Shown here: positions 1-8,431 of the stretch, piece by piece
Layout: each line of letters starts with the position of its first letter
How positions within the stretch are numbered: position 1 is the stretch's first letter
DNA from: Gimesia sp.
GTDB lineage: Bacteria > Planctomycetota > Planctomycetia > Planctomycetales > Planctomycetaceae
NCBI RefSeq assembly: GCF_040219335.1
Contig: NZ_JAVJSQ010000037.1
Coordinates: 1-64,000 of the forward strand
Reading direction: 5' to 3'
Length of the DNA: 64,000 nt
Made by a program: the position numbers and the translations under genes
The notes under the pieces: generated by a model
Database searches by the model: none
Seen by the model: only the letters and a program-made list of their open reading frames with translations
What the model was told of the DNA's origin: nothing

Positions 1-32
1 CTGGGCTACAGAGCCCCGGTACCGGAAGCGAA

Positions 33-83
33 GCTGTTCTGCTCGCCTGCTTCCGCTCCGCTCCAACAGGCGAGCAGAACAGC
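33..83. repeat. 17-bp perfect inverted repeat (strong hairpin)
   Basis: Arms at 33-49 (GCTGTTCTGCTCGCCTG) and 67-83 are perfectly complementary, with a 17-nt loop. The element lies just beyond the point where the M56 gene on the minus strand breaks off. It has no U-tract on either side, so it looks more like a palindromic intergenic repeat than a terminator. Part of it (CTGCTCGC) also occurs in the intergenic repeat at 15944. Confidence 0.7.
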
Positions 84-137
84 CATTGACACAAAAGAAC
101 ACTGAGTCTTGTGACTGGTGTCATTCGTGGGGGCACG

Positions 138-788
138 TCAAATCCGTTGAGATTCGAGTACACTGACCGGTTCCCGGAGCCCCGCCTGGCGAGACAGTCG
201 CTTGACGAGCGATCGTGTGTCTGGTGTTGTGACAGGCAGTCCTTCCAACCGTAAACGCCGCAACTGGCGGAGTTGATACAGAATCAGCATTCCCCCTGAG
301 AAACATGCTGTCAGAAAGATAAGACAGCAGACCGAGCGGATGATCCAGCCGTGCGCGGAACCCGAAGGTGACTGTCTGCTTGACGACTCCTGGGTTTTTG
401 CATCCACTGCTGCGAGTGCGGGGGCCGCGGTCGCGTTATCGCGGGAACCTCTCGCATATTTCCCCTGAGTTTCAGGCATCAAAGCTGAGTTCAATAAGTC
501 ATCCCTGTCCCGCTGATGATCGGTCTCAGCGGGTGAACTGGATGCTTCCGTTACAGAGGTGATCGACCATTGCCAGCCGAAGTGGGGTAAGTAGTCGAGT
601 GTGACGATCAGGCTGGAAAGCAGGGGGCCGAGCAGGGCGACTTTCAGGAACGTGACGCGGGTTTCCGTTCTGATGCGCGGCCCGTACTTGAAGGCCAATA
701 AAACCAGGAGACCCAGGAGGGTGGAATGAATCAGGTATGTGACCAGGAACGAGAACAGCCCGTTGGCAGCGGTCAGGAATTCTGTCAT
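138..788 (-). pseudogene. BlaR1-like M56 sensor, truncated N-terminal half
   Basis: The 216 residues match the membrane N-terminal half of M56 (BlaR1/MecR1-like) proteins. There are hydrophobic segments near residues 10-35, 45-65 and 150-170, then the short basic region and the VSVLESQRI stretch that normally precedes a V-P-x-x-G motif and the zinc-binding HExxH. A TGA stop follows at once, and neither the HExxH nor the rest of the protease appears in any frame as far as base 1. The start overlaps the stop of the BlaI gene (ATGA), so the pair was translationally coupled. The remnant cannot be a peptidase. It could be a frameshifted gene continuing beyond the window, but the frame-shifted sequence does not look like M56. 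Confidence 0.7.
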
Positions 789-1177
789 GAGCGATCCCCT
801 TTCTTTTTGGGTTTCGTTTTCTCATGTTTGGAGACCAGTCGTTTAATGCGGTCGAGTTCATCGGGGTCGACCTGATCGCTTTCCAGCAGATGGCTGACCA
901 GTGCAGAGGGACTGCCGCCAAAGATGCGATCGACGAGTTCATCGACGAGCGAAGTACCAATGCCATCCTCGGTGATTGCCGGCTGATAGTAGAACACGCG
1001 TCCCTGGGCCCGATGCCTGACCAGCCCTTTCTGTTCCATCCGCGAGAGCACTGTCGCCACGGTGGAATAGGCCAGCGGCCGTTCCAGATCCAGTGATTCC
1101 TGAACGTCCATGACCGTGGCTTCGCCACGATCCCACAACACACGCATAATGGCTAATTGCCGTCCACCGAGTTTCAC
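785..1177 (-). CDS. BlaI/MecI/CopY-family repressor (first copy)
   Basis: The product is a 130-residue winged-helix repressor of the BlaI/MecI family. The N-terminal 75 residues hold the helix-turn-helix and wing (LAYSTVATVLSRMEQKGLV is the recognition region). The C-terminal part is the dimerisation arm, ending in a lysine-rich tail. Such proteins bind TACA-TGTA dyads and are cleaved or released by the partner M56 sensor. Two such dyads lie 34-60 bp upstream of the start, so autoregulation is expected. It forms an operon with the following M56 gene, overlapping it by four bases. As that sensor is broken, the repressor may no longer receive a signal. Confidence 0.9.
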   Translation of the reverse strand: MKLGGRQLAIMRVLWDRGEATVMDVQESLDLERPLAYSTVATVLSRMEQKGLVRHRAQGRVFYYQPAITEDGIGTSLVDELVDRIFGGSPSALVSHLLESDQVDPDELDRIKRLVSKHEKTKPKKKGDRS

Positions 1178-1210
1178 GGAATGCTCCTCAATCAGGTCTA
1201 CTACAAAATC

Positions 1211-1236
1211 TACAAGTGTAATACTACAAATTGTAG
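1211..1236 (-). promoter_or_regulatory. Double BlaI-type operator
   Basis: TACAAGTGTA (1211-1220) is a perfect TACA-nn-TGTA dyad, and CTACAAATTGTAG (1224-1236) is a perfect 13-bp dyad around a central A. Both match the known BlaI/CopY operator core. They stand directly upstream of the minus-strand BlaI gene that starts at 1177, with no other gene between. Confidence 0.8.
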
Positions 1237-1349
1237 ATGAGAGGTCAAGCAGAAAATCGCCGCGGAAAAGATTTTTTGTGAGGCTTGATTTTTGTCTGAT
1301 TGAGGGACGGCTGTCTATTTTCTAGCAAGAAAAAGCTTGCCAGCGCGAT

Positions 1350-1375
1350 CAATGTGCAGTATTATCTGCACATTG
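1350..1375 (+). promoter_or_regulatory. Inverted repeat, probable operator of second BlaI gene
   Basis: CAATGTGCAG and CTGCACATTG form perfect 10-bp arms around a 6-bp spacer (1360-1365), ending at the ribosome-binding site (GGAGGGGG) of the gene that starts at 1390. The half site ATGTGCAG differs from the TACA/TGTA dyads of the neighbouring BlaI gene, so the two repressors probably have separate targets. In RNA it could also form a hairpin covering the ribosome-binding site. Confidence 0.65.
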
Positions 1376-1389
1376 GAGGGGGAAGTCCG

Positions 1390-1752
1390 ATGTCGCGTTT
1401 TACACCAGGCGAACTTGCTGTGATGCAGATCCTGTGGGAACAGGGTGAGCTGAAGCCGAGCGAGTTGCAGCAGCATTTTCCGGAGCCGATCAAAAATCCG
1501 GCGCTGCGTTCCTACCTTGCGATCCTCGTCGAGAAGGGGCACATCTCACGTCGCAAGGTCGGTAAGGCTTACTATTACAAGGCGATCACGCGTCGCAAGG
1601 CGGCGTTTCGTTCGACGATTCGTCAGATTGTCGATGCTTACTGCGAAGGTTCCGCCAGGAAACTCATTCTGGATCTGATTCGCGCAGAGAAGCTGAGCCA
1701 GGACGAGTTACTGGAACTCAAACGGCTGGCAGATGATCCCCAGCAAAAATGA
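1390..1752 (+). CDS. BlaI/MecI/CopY-family repressor (second copy)
   Basis: The product is a 120-residue winged-helix regulator of the BlaI/MecI family. It opens with MSRFTPGELAVMQILWEQG, typical of the family's first helix, continues with the recognition helix around KNPALRSYLAILVEKGHI and the wing (GKAYYYKA), and ends in a dimerisation helix. ATG 1390 is preferred over in-frame codons upstream because it follows GGAGGGGG by six bases. Its stop overlaps the next ORF, which encodes the M56 sensor, so the two form a regulator-protease operon. Its family partner logic is that proteolysis by the M56 protein relieves repression. The signal is unknown. Confidence 0.9.
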   Translation: MSRFTPGELAVMQILWEQGELKPSELQQHFPEPIKNPALRSYLAILVEKGHISRRKVGKAYYYKAITRRKAAFRSTIRQIVDAYCEGSARKLILDLIRAEKLSQDELLELKRLADDPQQK

Positions 1753-1766
1753 TTCGGGAGGCGAAG

Positions 1767-4700
1767 ATGTCATCCACCTTGAACTGGTTGATGGGCAGCA
1801 GTGATGCTTTACCAAATAGTGCCCTGCTGATTCTGATTCGATTGACGTTGATTCTGATGGTGGCCTGGCTCTGTCACTGTGCCTGCAGCCGCTGGAATCC
1901 CCGGCTGCGAATTTTACTCTGGCGGATGACGGCGGCCAGTCTGATAATCGTGACGGTCTTGAGTCTGTTTCCTTACCGATTGCAGCTGGCACTGCTGCCT
2001 GCGGCCTCCCCTGTTATGGAAGTGGATGAGGTCGTCGAACCTCCTGATCTGAATGTAACGGCTGCTGACATAGAGCTGACTGTGCCTTTGAGTGGTCCCT
2101 TATCCCGGGAGGTTGAACTCTCTGACACAGGATTAATACCGCTGAATGAACGGCCGCCGATCGAGGACACCGCCGCCACGCAGGCATCTATTGTTGAGAA
2201 TGCGGGGACGCAGGAGACGGCTCTCACAGCAGGTTGGTTTCCCACTGGTTTGTCGGGTTATGCCTGCGTTATCTGGGGCCTCGGCGTGGTGCTGCTTACA
2301 TTGAGCTGGTTGGGCGGCGTGCTCAGACTCGTGGCACTCTATCGACGTGCGACACCAGTGCCTGCCGCAATTCAGGATCAGGCCGATACGATTGCTGCAC
2401 AGCTCGGGTATCTGAAATCGATTGATGTCCGTTGCAGTGAGGAAGTGCAAACTCCCTTTATCGTAGGGGCATGGCGACCCGGGGTATTAATACCGGTGCA
2501 ACAATGCGCTGCTGCAGAACGCCAGGAATTACAGGCGTCTTTGGCACATGAGATCGCCCACTGCCGGGGGAATGACCTGCGCTGGCATCATCTTTTCACG
2601 CTGTTACAGATTCTGCTCTGGTTCCATCCGCTGATGTGGAGAACCCGCGTCGTGCATGCGGACGCCTGCGATGAACTGTGCGATTTAAAAGCCGCCGGCT
2701 ACCTGGGTGACGACAAATTGTATGGGCGTCTGCTGGCGGGGCTGGCGTTACGCGTGGCAGAGCGAAACAGGAGTGCCGCCCTGGCGATGGCCCGTCGATC
2801 ACAGGTGCGTAAACGAATTGAAGCCGTGAGTCGTAACCGGGCCAGCAGGGGATTGAACCGCTGGCAGGCGGGCAGCATGCTGACGACGGCGGTCGCGATG
2901 GTGGTTCTCCTGGGAGTGGTGCGCATCAGTCGCGCTCAGGAACAGCCGACGGAGGCTAAAGAACAACCACAGGCAGTGCAGGTCCAGGAGAGTGAGCAGG
3001 CTCAGGGTGTCAAAGAGACGCTCTCCGGAACCGGCGAACCGGGGGCGAGGGTGAAGCTTTATCGTTATCCCGAAGGGTATGCCAAGCCTGTCTTCCAGGG
3101 GGAGACAACCATTGATGACCGTGGTCACTTTAAATTTAAAGATGTGCAGATGCCTGGTGAGGGGGGCCGCCTGACCATGGTTGCCACCAAGGCTGGTTAT
3201 TCGTCGGCGATGTGGTCGATGTGGCCAGAGTACCAACGACCTAAGTTATCCTTGCGCATGAAATCAGACACCGCTGCCTTGAGCGGTACAATAACTGATG
3301 AAAACGGAAATCCGGTTGCTGATGCGGTGGTCACGCTGCAGCCAGATCAGTATCCAATACCGGACTTCCTGATGGCCAAAACCGACAGCCAGGGGCGGTA
3401 TACCATTAAGGACCTGGCTGCCTCGAATTCAGATAAGTCGAACACAAAGTCCCCGTCGAGCAAAAAAGGGTACACGGTCACGCGATGCTTGTTCCGGGTG
3501 CATCACGCAGATTATCCGATCACGATCGCGTCGTATTCGCAGCTTCCGCAAACCGTTGACGTTACATTGCATCCCCCGGCGATTGTGGAAGGGCAGGTGG
3601 TTGATCTGGTGACGGGAGAACCGCTGGCCGATGTTGAGGTTCATGCGCAAGGGATCGCCCGATATGGTGGTTTCACAACCAGGACGGATGCCAACGGAAA
3701 CTACAAACTCCGCATGACGACCGATTATTACAATATCTGGGCCGTCGCACCGGAGCGGATGCCCCTGGCGATCAAAGCCCTGAAAGTGATGGAGGGACAG
3801 CGGCAGGCGGGCAGAGATATCCCGATGGCCCGGGGTGGCTATGTGACCGGGAAAGTGATTGATCCGGCGACGGACCAACCCATTGATGGCGACAAGCTGA
3901 AGATGCAAGTGGCCCATCATGGGCCGGCGCGACCGATGACCGGGGCTGCAGTCACTAGCACCAGAGTACAGGCGGATGGAACCTATCGTCTGCACGTGGC
4001 TCCGGGACGAAACTACATTTACCTGATGAACGGGAGCTCTACCCCGGGTTATCTGAATGTCGGCGATGGTCAGACCGTGCACCGTGATATTGTCATCGGT
4101 GAGCTGGCGGAGAAGCCGCAGGTTCCTGACCCGGACCTGATGTTACGGAGTAAGTTAATGAGAGCCGCGTTAGTGGATGATCAAAGACAATCCCCACCTG
4201 TCGCTACCGAGGAGGATGAGGCAAAGTTGCCTTCCAATAAATCCGTTGAAAAACTACTGGCGGAACTCAAGGAGATGAATTCAGGGTCGGACCGGTTCAG
4301 CGATGAGTGGGCCAATCAACTGCGGAAGATCGCGGTCCTCGGACCTGACGTGGTGCCGGAACTGGTTGCTGAACTGGATCAGACATCGGATGATATGATG
4401 CTCCGTTGTCTCGGTTTTATCTTGCGTGCGATTGGTGACAAACGCGCGGTTCCCGGCCTGATCCGGGCAATTCCCAAAACGTTAATTCGCCCCGGTTCCG
4501 ATATGGGTTTGCAGATTCGGGAAACCGATGTCGCACTGCTCAAGTTCATGCAACAGCACGACCTGAGTCAGCAACACAGAGGCAGTGAATATGGATTTGG
4601 GCGGCCTGTCCGCGAAATCTTTGGTGCCCTGGAGTCGCTGACCGGTCAGAATTTTGGTGATCAGGAACTGAATCACATCTTTCTAAATGAGTACGATTTC

Positions 4701-5465
4701 CCCAGTCAGAAACAGGCCAAGGCGGCGCTGTTCCACCAGGTTGCCACACGTTGGGCGCAGTGGTGGGAGAAGCACGCACAGGAATTCACTGATGCCCCCG
4801 CGTTTTATCAAGTGAACCTGCCCCCGTTGCCTGCTCCGGCAGCGCCTGATTCCATTCCGTCCTCCGCGCTGTTGAAGACGGAGAGTGGCACGAGCGGCTG
4901 GGTGCTGCAGTCGATTCGTAGCGCACCGGAGGGGCTCGTGTTTTATGATCTCGATACCGGACGGGCGACCGCATTGCCGAAACGCTGGCGTGATCAGAAA
5001 CTGTCAGACGAGCTGTTGAAGGAAATCCGGGAATGGGCAGCCGGGCAGGGTTACGATATGCTGGGGGACGAAATCAAAGGAGAAGAGGGGCAGACTCAGT
5101 TTGTTCTGCGGCCCATCGGTCTCCGGACATGGGAGTTGCCCAAGTCGCGGTGGAAAGAAACCTTGGACCAGACTTCCATCGATGCACTGCGGGCGGAAGG
5201 ACGCGTCAACCAACAGGATCTGCTGGTGAGCTTCGATCCGGAGACCAGCAAAGCCAGACCGCTGGATACCGTCACGTTCTTCTACATCACGCGTGAAGGA
5301 ACGCCGGGGATTCTGTATGTGGGGATCGAAGTCCAGGACGACAGTCTGAAGCCGGGTGGTTTTATGACTGGCGATAATGAGTTGAACCCGGTTGCCTTCC
5401 GGAAAGGACGTCGGTTTGGACTGAATCGTCTGGTGACGGGAGCGAATTTATTCCGCGGGAGGTGA
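1767..5465 (+). CDS. Giant M56 (BlaR1-like) metallopeptidase with extracellular beta-sandwich and HEAT-like domains
   Basis: The product is about 1232 residues, two to three times the length of ordinary BlaR1/MecR1. Residues 15-75 hold two membrane helices and about 155-195 a third. The zinc site HEIAH lies at 261-265, followed by the helix around LLQILLWFHPLMW, and a last membrane helix lies near 370-390. After it come carboxypeptidase-regulatory-like (transthyretin-fold) repeats, about 400-790, with the DxxGxYxL pattern. A helical segment near 845-1000 resembles HEAT repeats, and the C-terminal 200 residues have no fold I recognise. Codon 1749 is also in frame, but ATG 1767 follows GGGAGG at good spacing. 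It is probably the sensor-protease for the BlaI gene just upstream. Its 3' end overlaps the convergent secretin-like gene by 18 bases. Confidence 0.85.
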   Translation: MSSTLNWLMGSSDALPNSALLILIRLTLILMVAWLCHCACSRWNPRLRILLWRMTAASLIIVTVLSLFPYRLQLALLPAASPVMEVDEVVEPPDLNVTAADIELTVPLSGPLSREVELSDTGLIPLNERPPIEDTAATQASIVENAGTQETALTAGWFPTGLSGYACVIWGLGVVLLTLSWLGGVLRLVALYRRATPVPAAIQDQADTIAAQLGYLKSIDVRCSEEVQTPFIVGAWRPGVLIPVQQCAAAERQELQASLAHEIAHCRGNDLRWHHLFTLLQILLWFHPLMWRTRVVHADACDELCDLKAAGYLGDDKLYGRLLAGLALRVAERNRSAALAMARRSQVRKRIEAVSRNRASRGLNRWQAGSMLTTAVAMVVLLGVVRISRAQEQPTEAKEQPQAVQVQESEQAQGVKETLSGTGEPGARVKLYRYPEGYAKPVFQGETTIDDRGHFKFKDVQMPGEGGRLTMVATKAGYSSAMWSMWPEYQRPKLSLRMKSDTAALSGTITDENGNPVADAVVTLQPDQYPIPDFLMAKTDSQGRYTIKDLAASNSDKSNTKSPSSKKGYTVTRCLFRVHHADYPITIASYSQLPQTVDVTLHPPAIVEGQVVDLVTGEPLADVEVHAQGIARYGGFTTRTDANGNYKLRMTTDYYNIWAVAPERMPLAIKALKVMEGQRQAGRDIPMARGGYVTGKVIDPATDQPIDGDKLKMQVAHHGPARPMTGAAVTSTRVQADGTYRLHVAPGRNYIYLMNGSSTPGYLNVGDGQTVHRDIVIGELAEKPQVPDPDLMLRSKLMRAALVDDQRQSPPVATEEDEAKLPSNKSVEKLLAELKEMNSGSDRFSDEWANQLRKIAVLGPDVVPELVAELDQTSDDMMLRCLGFILRAIGDKRAVPGLIRAIPKTLIRPGSDMGLQIRETDVALLKFMQQHDLSQQHRGSEYGFGRPVREIFGALESLTGQNFGDQELNHIFLNEYDFPSQKQAKAALFHQVATRWAQWWEKHAQEFTDAPAFYQVNLPPLPAPAAPDSIPSSALLKTESGTSGWVLQSIRSAPEGLVFYDLDTGRATALPKRWRDQKLSDELLKEIREWAAGQGYDMLGDEIKGEEGQTQFVLRPIGLRTWELPKSRWKETLDQTSIDALRAEGRVNQQDLLVSFDPETSKARPLDTVTFFYITREGTPGILYVGIEVQDDSLKPGGFMTGDNELNPVAFRKGRRFGLNRLVTGANLFRGR

Positions 5466-6782
5466 GACTGGTTCTTCCTCTTCTTGCTGGACGACGATTT
5501 TCGGGCGGAGCAGCAGGAAGGTTCGCGTCTGATCGGCGCTGGTCTGCTTGAAGACTTTCGCGTCGGCCGCATTGTCTGAAACGGGGACTCCTGTCTGGTT
5601 GGTCTTCTGCGCGACGAGTTCGATGAGGACGGCTTTGCCATCGGGGACGGTCGTGACGTAGGTCTGCAGATTCGAATCGGCTGACTGTTGATCGCTGACC
5701 CGCAGGTTGAGGCGGACTTCACGACGATCTGCGGAAATCACCGGCTGCAGATAGAAGGGACGCTGCAATGGGTGCGGCTTACCTCCCGCCTCATACTCGG
5801 TTACATGGGCGGTGTAGCCGTTCAACAAAGCAACTTCAGGCGGCTGGATCAGATTGGTCCGGCTGTGATTTTGTGCCGCTTCCAGAAGCGACTTGACCTC
5901 TTCGTCGTTGAGCAGGACTCCCCCCAGCGGACCTTTGTTTTGTTGAGTACGGGCAGTCAGACTGTTGGCATCCAGATCGAGGCCCAGACGTTCCCAGGCT
6001 TTGTCCGGCAGGTTTTCCAGGATGCGGGTTTCTATGGAAACGTGAAAATCCCGCTGCCGGCGGAGTTCTGTGAGTAGTGTTTCGATTTCCTGGTGCGCCT
6101 CTTTCGACTGCCGGATGACGAGGCACATCGTGGGATCAAACGCGCGAATCGAACCTGTGCCACCGATCCGCTCCCAATCGACAGGTTGCACCGAGGCTTC
6201 AATGACTTCGATCAGCGAGTTGAAGTCGACCGAGTTTCTGTTGACGACCGGAATTGGTTCATCAGCGGAAACCGGACCGGTCATGGGAATGGGGATCACT
6301 AAATCGGCGACGGGATAGGTGCGTGTGGTGCGCTCACCCTGGGCCCGCGTCTTGCTGGTAATGACGAGAACTTCATCTTTGACGGTATACGCGAGATCCA
6401 GTGGTAACAGCATCAGGTTGAGCACGCTCTTTAACTGGATGCCTTCGACTTCGATGGTGACGGGATTCTCAGGGATTATGCCGACTTCATTCAGACCCCG
6501 AGTATCGACGAAAACGTTGATGCCGAGATCCCGGGAGAGCGTAAGCAGCACGTCGGCCAGCGGTTTCTTTTCGGCCTTCAGTGTAACGGACTTTTTGAGT
6601 GCCTTCCGGATCGTTAATTCGGAGGGAGTGGCATTCGCTGGTGGATTCAAAGCCTGTGGTTGTGTCGCGAAGGATGCCTGTTTAATCGGCTTGTCCTGCG
6701 ACTGTTCTGCAGGATCGTTGGCGAGGGCAAAGCCCTGGATTAACAGGAGTGTCAGCAGGGTCAGCGTTAATTGATATCGCAT
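5448..6782 (-). CDS. Secretin-like protein with STN/N-type domains
   Basis: The product is 444 residues. A signal peptide ends near residue 20 (...FALA). Residues about 60-145 look like the STN/secretin N-terminal domain (KKPLADVLLTLSRDLGINVF..., EGIQLKSVLNLML..., YTVKDEVLVITSK). Then come a second secretin-N-like section (150-260), a stretch ending SRTNLIQPPEVALLNGYTA (about 310-330), and a beta-rich C-terminus resembling part of the secretin barrel. A glutamate run precedes the end. ATG 6782 follows GAAAGGAA and begins the signal peptide; the longer frame lacks these. Planctomycetes have many GspD-like proteins of this kind. Whether this one forms a pore is not clear, since it is shorter than GspD. 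No partner secretion genes adjoin it. Confidence 0.7.
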   Translation of the reverse strand: MRYQLTLTLLTLLLIQGFALANDPAEQSQDKPIKQASFATQPQALNPPANATPSELTIRKALKKSVTLKAEKKPLADVLLTLSRDLGINVFVDTRGLNEVGIIPENPVTIEVEGIQLKSVLNLMLLPLDLAYTVKDEVLVITSKTRAQGERTTRTYPVADLVIPIPMTGPVSADEPIPVVNRNSVDFNSLIEVIEASVQPVDWERIGGTGSIRAFDPTMCLVIRQSKEAHQEIETLLTELRRQRDFHVSIETRILENLPDKAWERLGLDLDANSLTARTQQNKGPLGGVLLNDEEVKSLLEAAQNHSRTNLIQPPEVALLNGYTAHVTEYEAGGKPHPLQRPFYLQPVISADRREVRLNLRVSDQQSADSNLQTYVTTVPDGKAVLIELVAQKTNQTGVPVSDNAADAKVFKQTSADQTRTFLLLRPKIVVQQEEEEPVSPPAE

Positions 6783-7133
6783 GGTTCGATTCCTTTCGCG
6801 AGAGCGCGGCCCCGGGTCGAGGCGATTGATTCCGTTCCTCATCAGCTCGATGAGGCGACAATTTCGGGGCCCGCAGGGGCACTGTCAGCCGGGGTGGGGC
6901 AGTGGCGTTTGCTGACAATTGTCTACTACCAGAGTCGCGGCACTCTAACTCGTAACCCCGAAATCTGTCAAGACGAACCAGTGGGGTGGCAGCGGGCCGA
7001 GGCGCATTCACACTGAAATGCAGACTCATCCTTGAAAAACGGCGAAGAATAAACGTAAATACACTATGTGGTTGCGGGTATTCTATCCGTCGCTTTTACG
7101 CCGATTTGATTCCAGACAAAAACGAGGTCGACC

Positions 7134-7508
7134 ATGGATGAGAAGTATTTTTCCCGTAAGGCGTGCTGGCATACGATGGAGGGGCAACTGGTGGTACACG
7201 ACAGCTTCAGTGAGCATGCGCCGCGGATGATCACGATGGAACCCTGGTATGCGGTGGTATTCATGTCTGCCGATGGCGAACATACGGTCGATGAATTTGT
7301 GATACAAATGGCTGCCCAGTACGAAGCGGGGGAACCGGCGGGGCTGCGGGAGCAGATTCACGAAATCATGGGCACCTTGATCGAGGAAGGAATTTTACGT
7401 CTGCATGAGGAACCAGAACCGTTGCCAACCTACTTTGCGGAGGAGTACTTCGAGCAGGATGCGGAAATCCGAAACCAACAGATGCAGGCGGATGGTCTGA
7501 TAGAGTAA
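7134..7508 (+). CDS. Small acidic PqqD-like protein
   Basis: The product is 124 residues. The pattern of residues 30-95 (PWYAVVFMSADGEHTVDEFV, a helix with many alanines, then LIEEGILRLHEE) fits the winged-helix fold of PqqD-type peptide chaperones: the turn DGxHTVxEF, and a final helix-strand ending in a GIL motif. The C-terminal 30 residues are strongly acidic. No radical SAM enzyme or peptide precursor lies nearby, so a role in peptide modification is not supported by context. It is read alone, with 91 bp to the next gene. The fold assignment is by eye and tentative. Confidence 0.55.
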   Translation: MDEKYFSRKACWHTMEGQLVVHDSFSEHAPRMITMEPWYAVVFMSADGEHTVDEFVIQMAAQYEAGEPAGLREQIHEIMGTLIEEGILRLHEEPEPLPTYFAEEYFEQDAEIRNQQMQADGLIE

Positions 7509-7599
7509 GCTCTTTTCCTGAAAATCAGTTCCTGCAGAGCTATCTCATGAATCATGCAATCTACTACAGTCTGTCATAACAGAAGCCGGAGGAAAGACG

Positions 7600-8322
7600 A
7601 TGCCTGACCGGCGGAATCATCGGGGCGCTCATCCCCAGGATCGGTTGCTGTTTGCGCGCGATGCGGAGCCTGATCTGTGCCGGGCGACGTCTGATCTGAA
7701 CTGGCTGTTGACCGGTGGGTATGCTTCGGTCTCTGCGCTCAAACTGGTGGGGGATCGCTATGCGTTGAACGCGCGGCAGCGGCTGGCGGTGGGCCGCTGT
7801 GCCTGTAGTGAGGAGGACGCGAACCGGCGGCAGATGTATCAGGTCGAGACGCCGGACCTTGCGGGAGCGGAACTGTGGATTGACGGGTATAACGTGTTGA
7901 CGTCGCTGGAGGCGGCGCTATCGGGCGGGGTCATTCTACTGGCCCGCGATGGCTGCCTGCGGGACATGGCCAGTATGCACGGCAGCTATCGTAAGGTAGC
8001 TGAGACGATCCCTGCGATTCAGATCCTGGGCGAACTGCTGGCAGAGTGGCAGGTGGCCGGTTGTCGCTGGCTGCTGGATCAGCCGGTCTCCAACAGTGGT
8101 CGTCTGAAGACGATGCTGCGGGAACTCAGTGAGGAGCGGGGCTGGAACTGGGAGATCGACCTCGTGCCTGACCCCGACCCTGTGTTGAGTGCCGCCGACC
8201 AGATCGTGGCTTCCGCGGACAGCCAGATTCTCAACCAGGCCGGGCGGTGGTTCAACCTGGCGCGGACCGCTGTCGAAGAGCGGGTACCCGAAGCGTGGGT
8301 GGTCGATCTATCGGGTTGCTGA
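7600..8322 (+). CDS. DUF434 / DUF5616 family protein
   Basis: The product is 240 residues. The first 60 residues (HPQDRLLFA..., DLNWLLTGGYASVSALKLVG, NARQRLAVGRCACS) match the DUF434 family closely. The rest (WIDGYNVLTSLEAALSGG, LLARDGCLRDMASMHGSYR, WLLDQPVSNSGRL) matches the associated DUF5616 domain, whose conserved acidic residues recall PIN-like nucleases. The family occurs in bacteria and archaea, and I know of no demonstrated function. It starts just after GGAGGAAAG. Its 3' end is 109 bp before the GYF-DUF1559 gene. Cytoplasmic, with no signal peptide. Confidence 0.8.
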   Translation: MPDRRNHRGAHPQDRLLFARDAEPDLCRATSDLNWLLTGGYASVSALKLVGDRYALNARQRLAVGRCACSEEDANRRQMYQVETPDLAGAELWIDGYNVLTSLEAALSGGVILLARDGCLRDMASMHGSYRKVAETIPAIQILGELLAEWQVAGCRWLLDQPVSNSGRLKTMLRELSEERGWNWEIDLVPDPDPVLSAADQIVASADSQILNQAGRWFNLARTAVEERVPEAWVVDLSGC

Positions 8323-8431
8323 TTTTTTCGTATCGGGTCGGGTGCGGATCTGTTAGACTGGTGTTCGTACTTCTACTGCTGAGTTTTGGACCTGACTCTG
8401 TCCCAGAGTCTCCAGCGAGAAAGAGACCATC

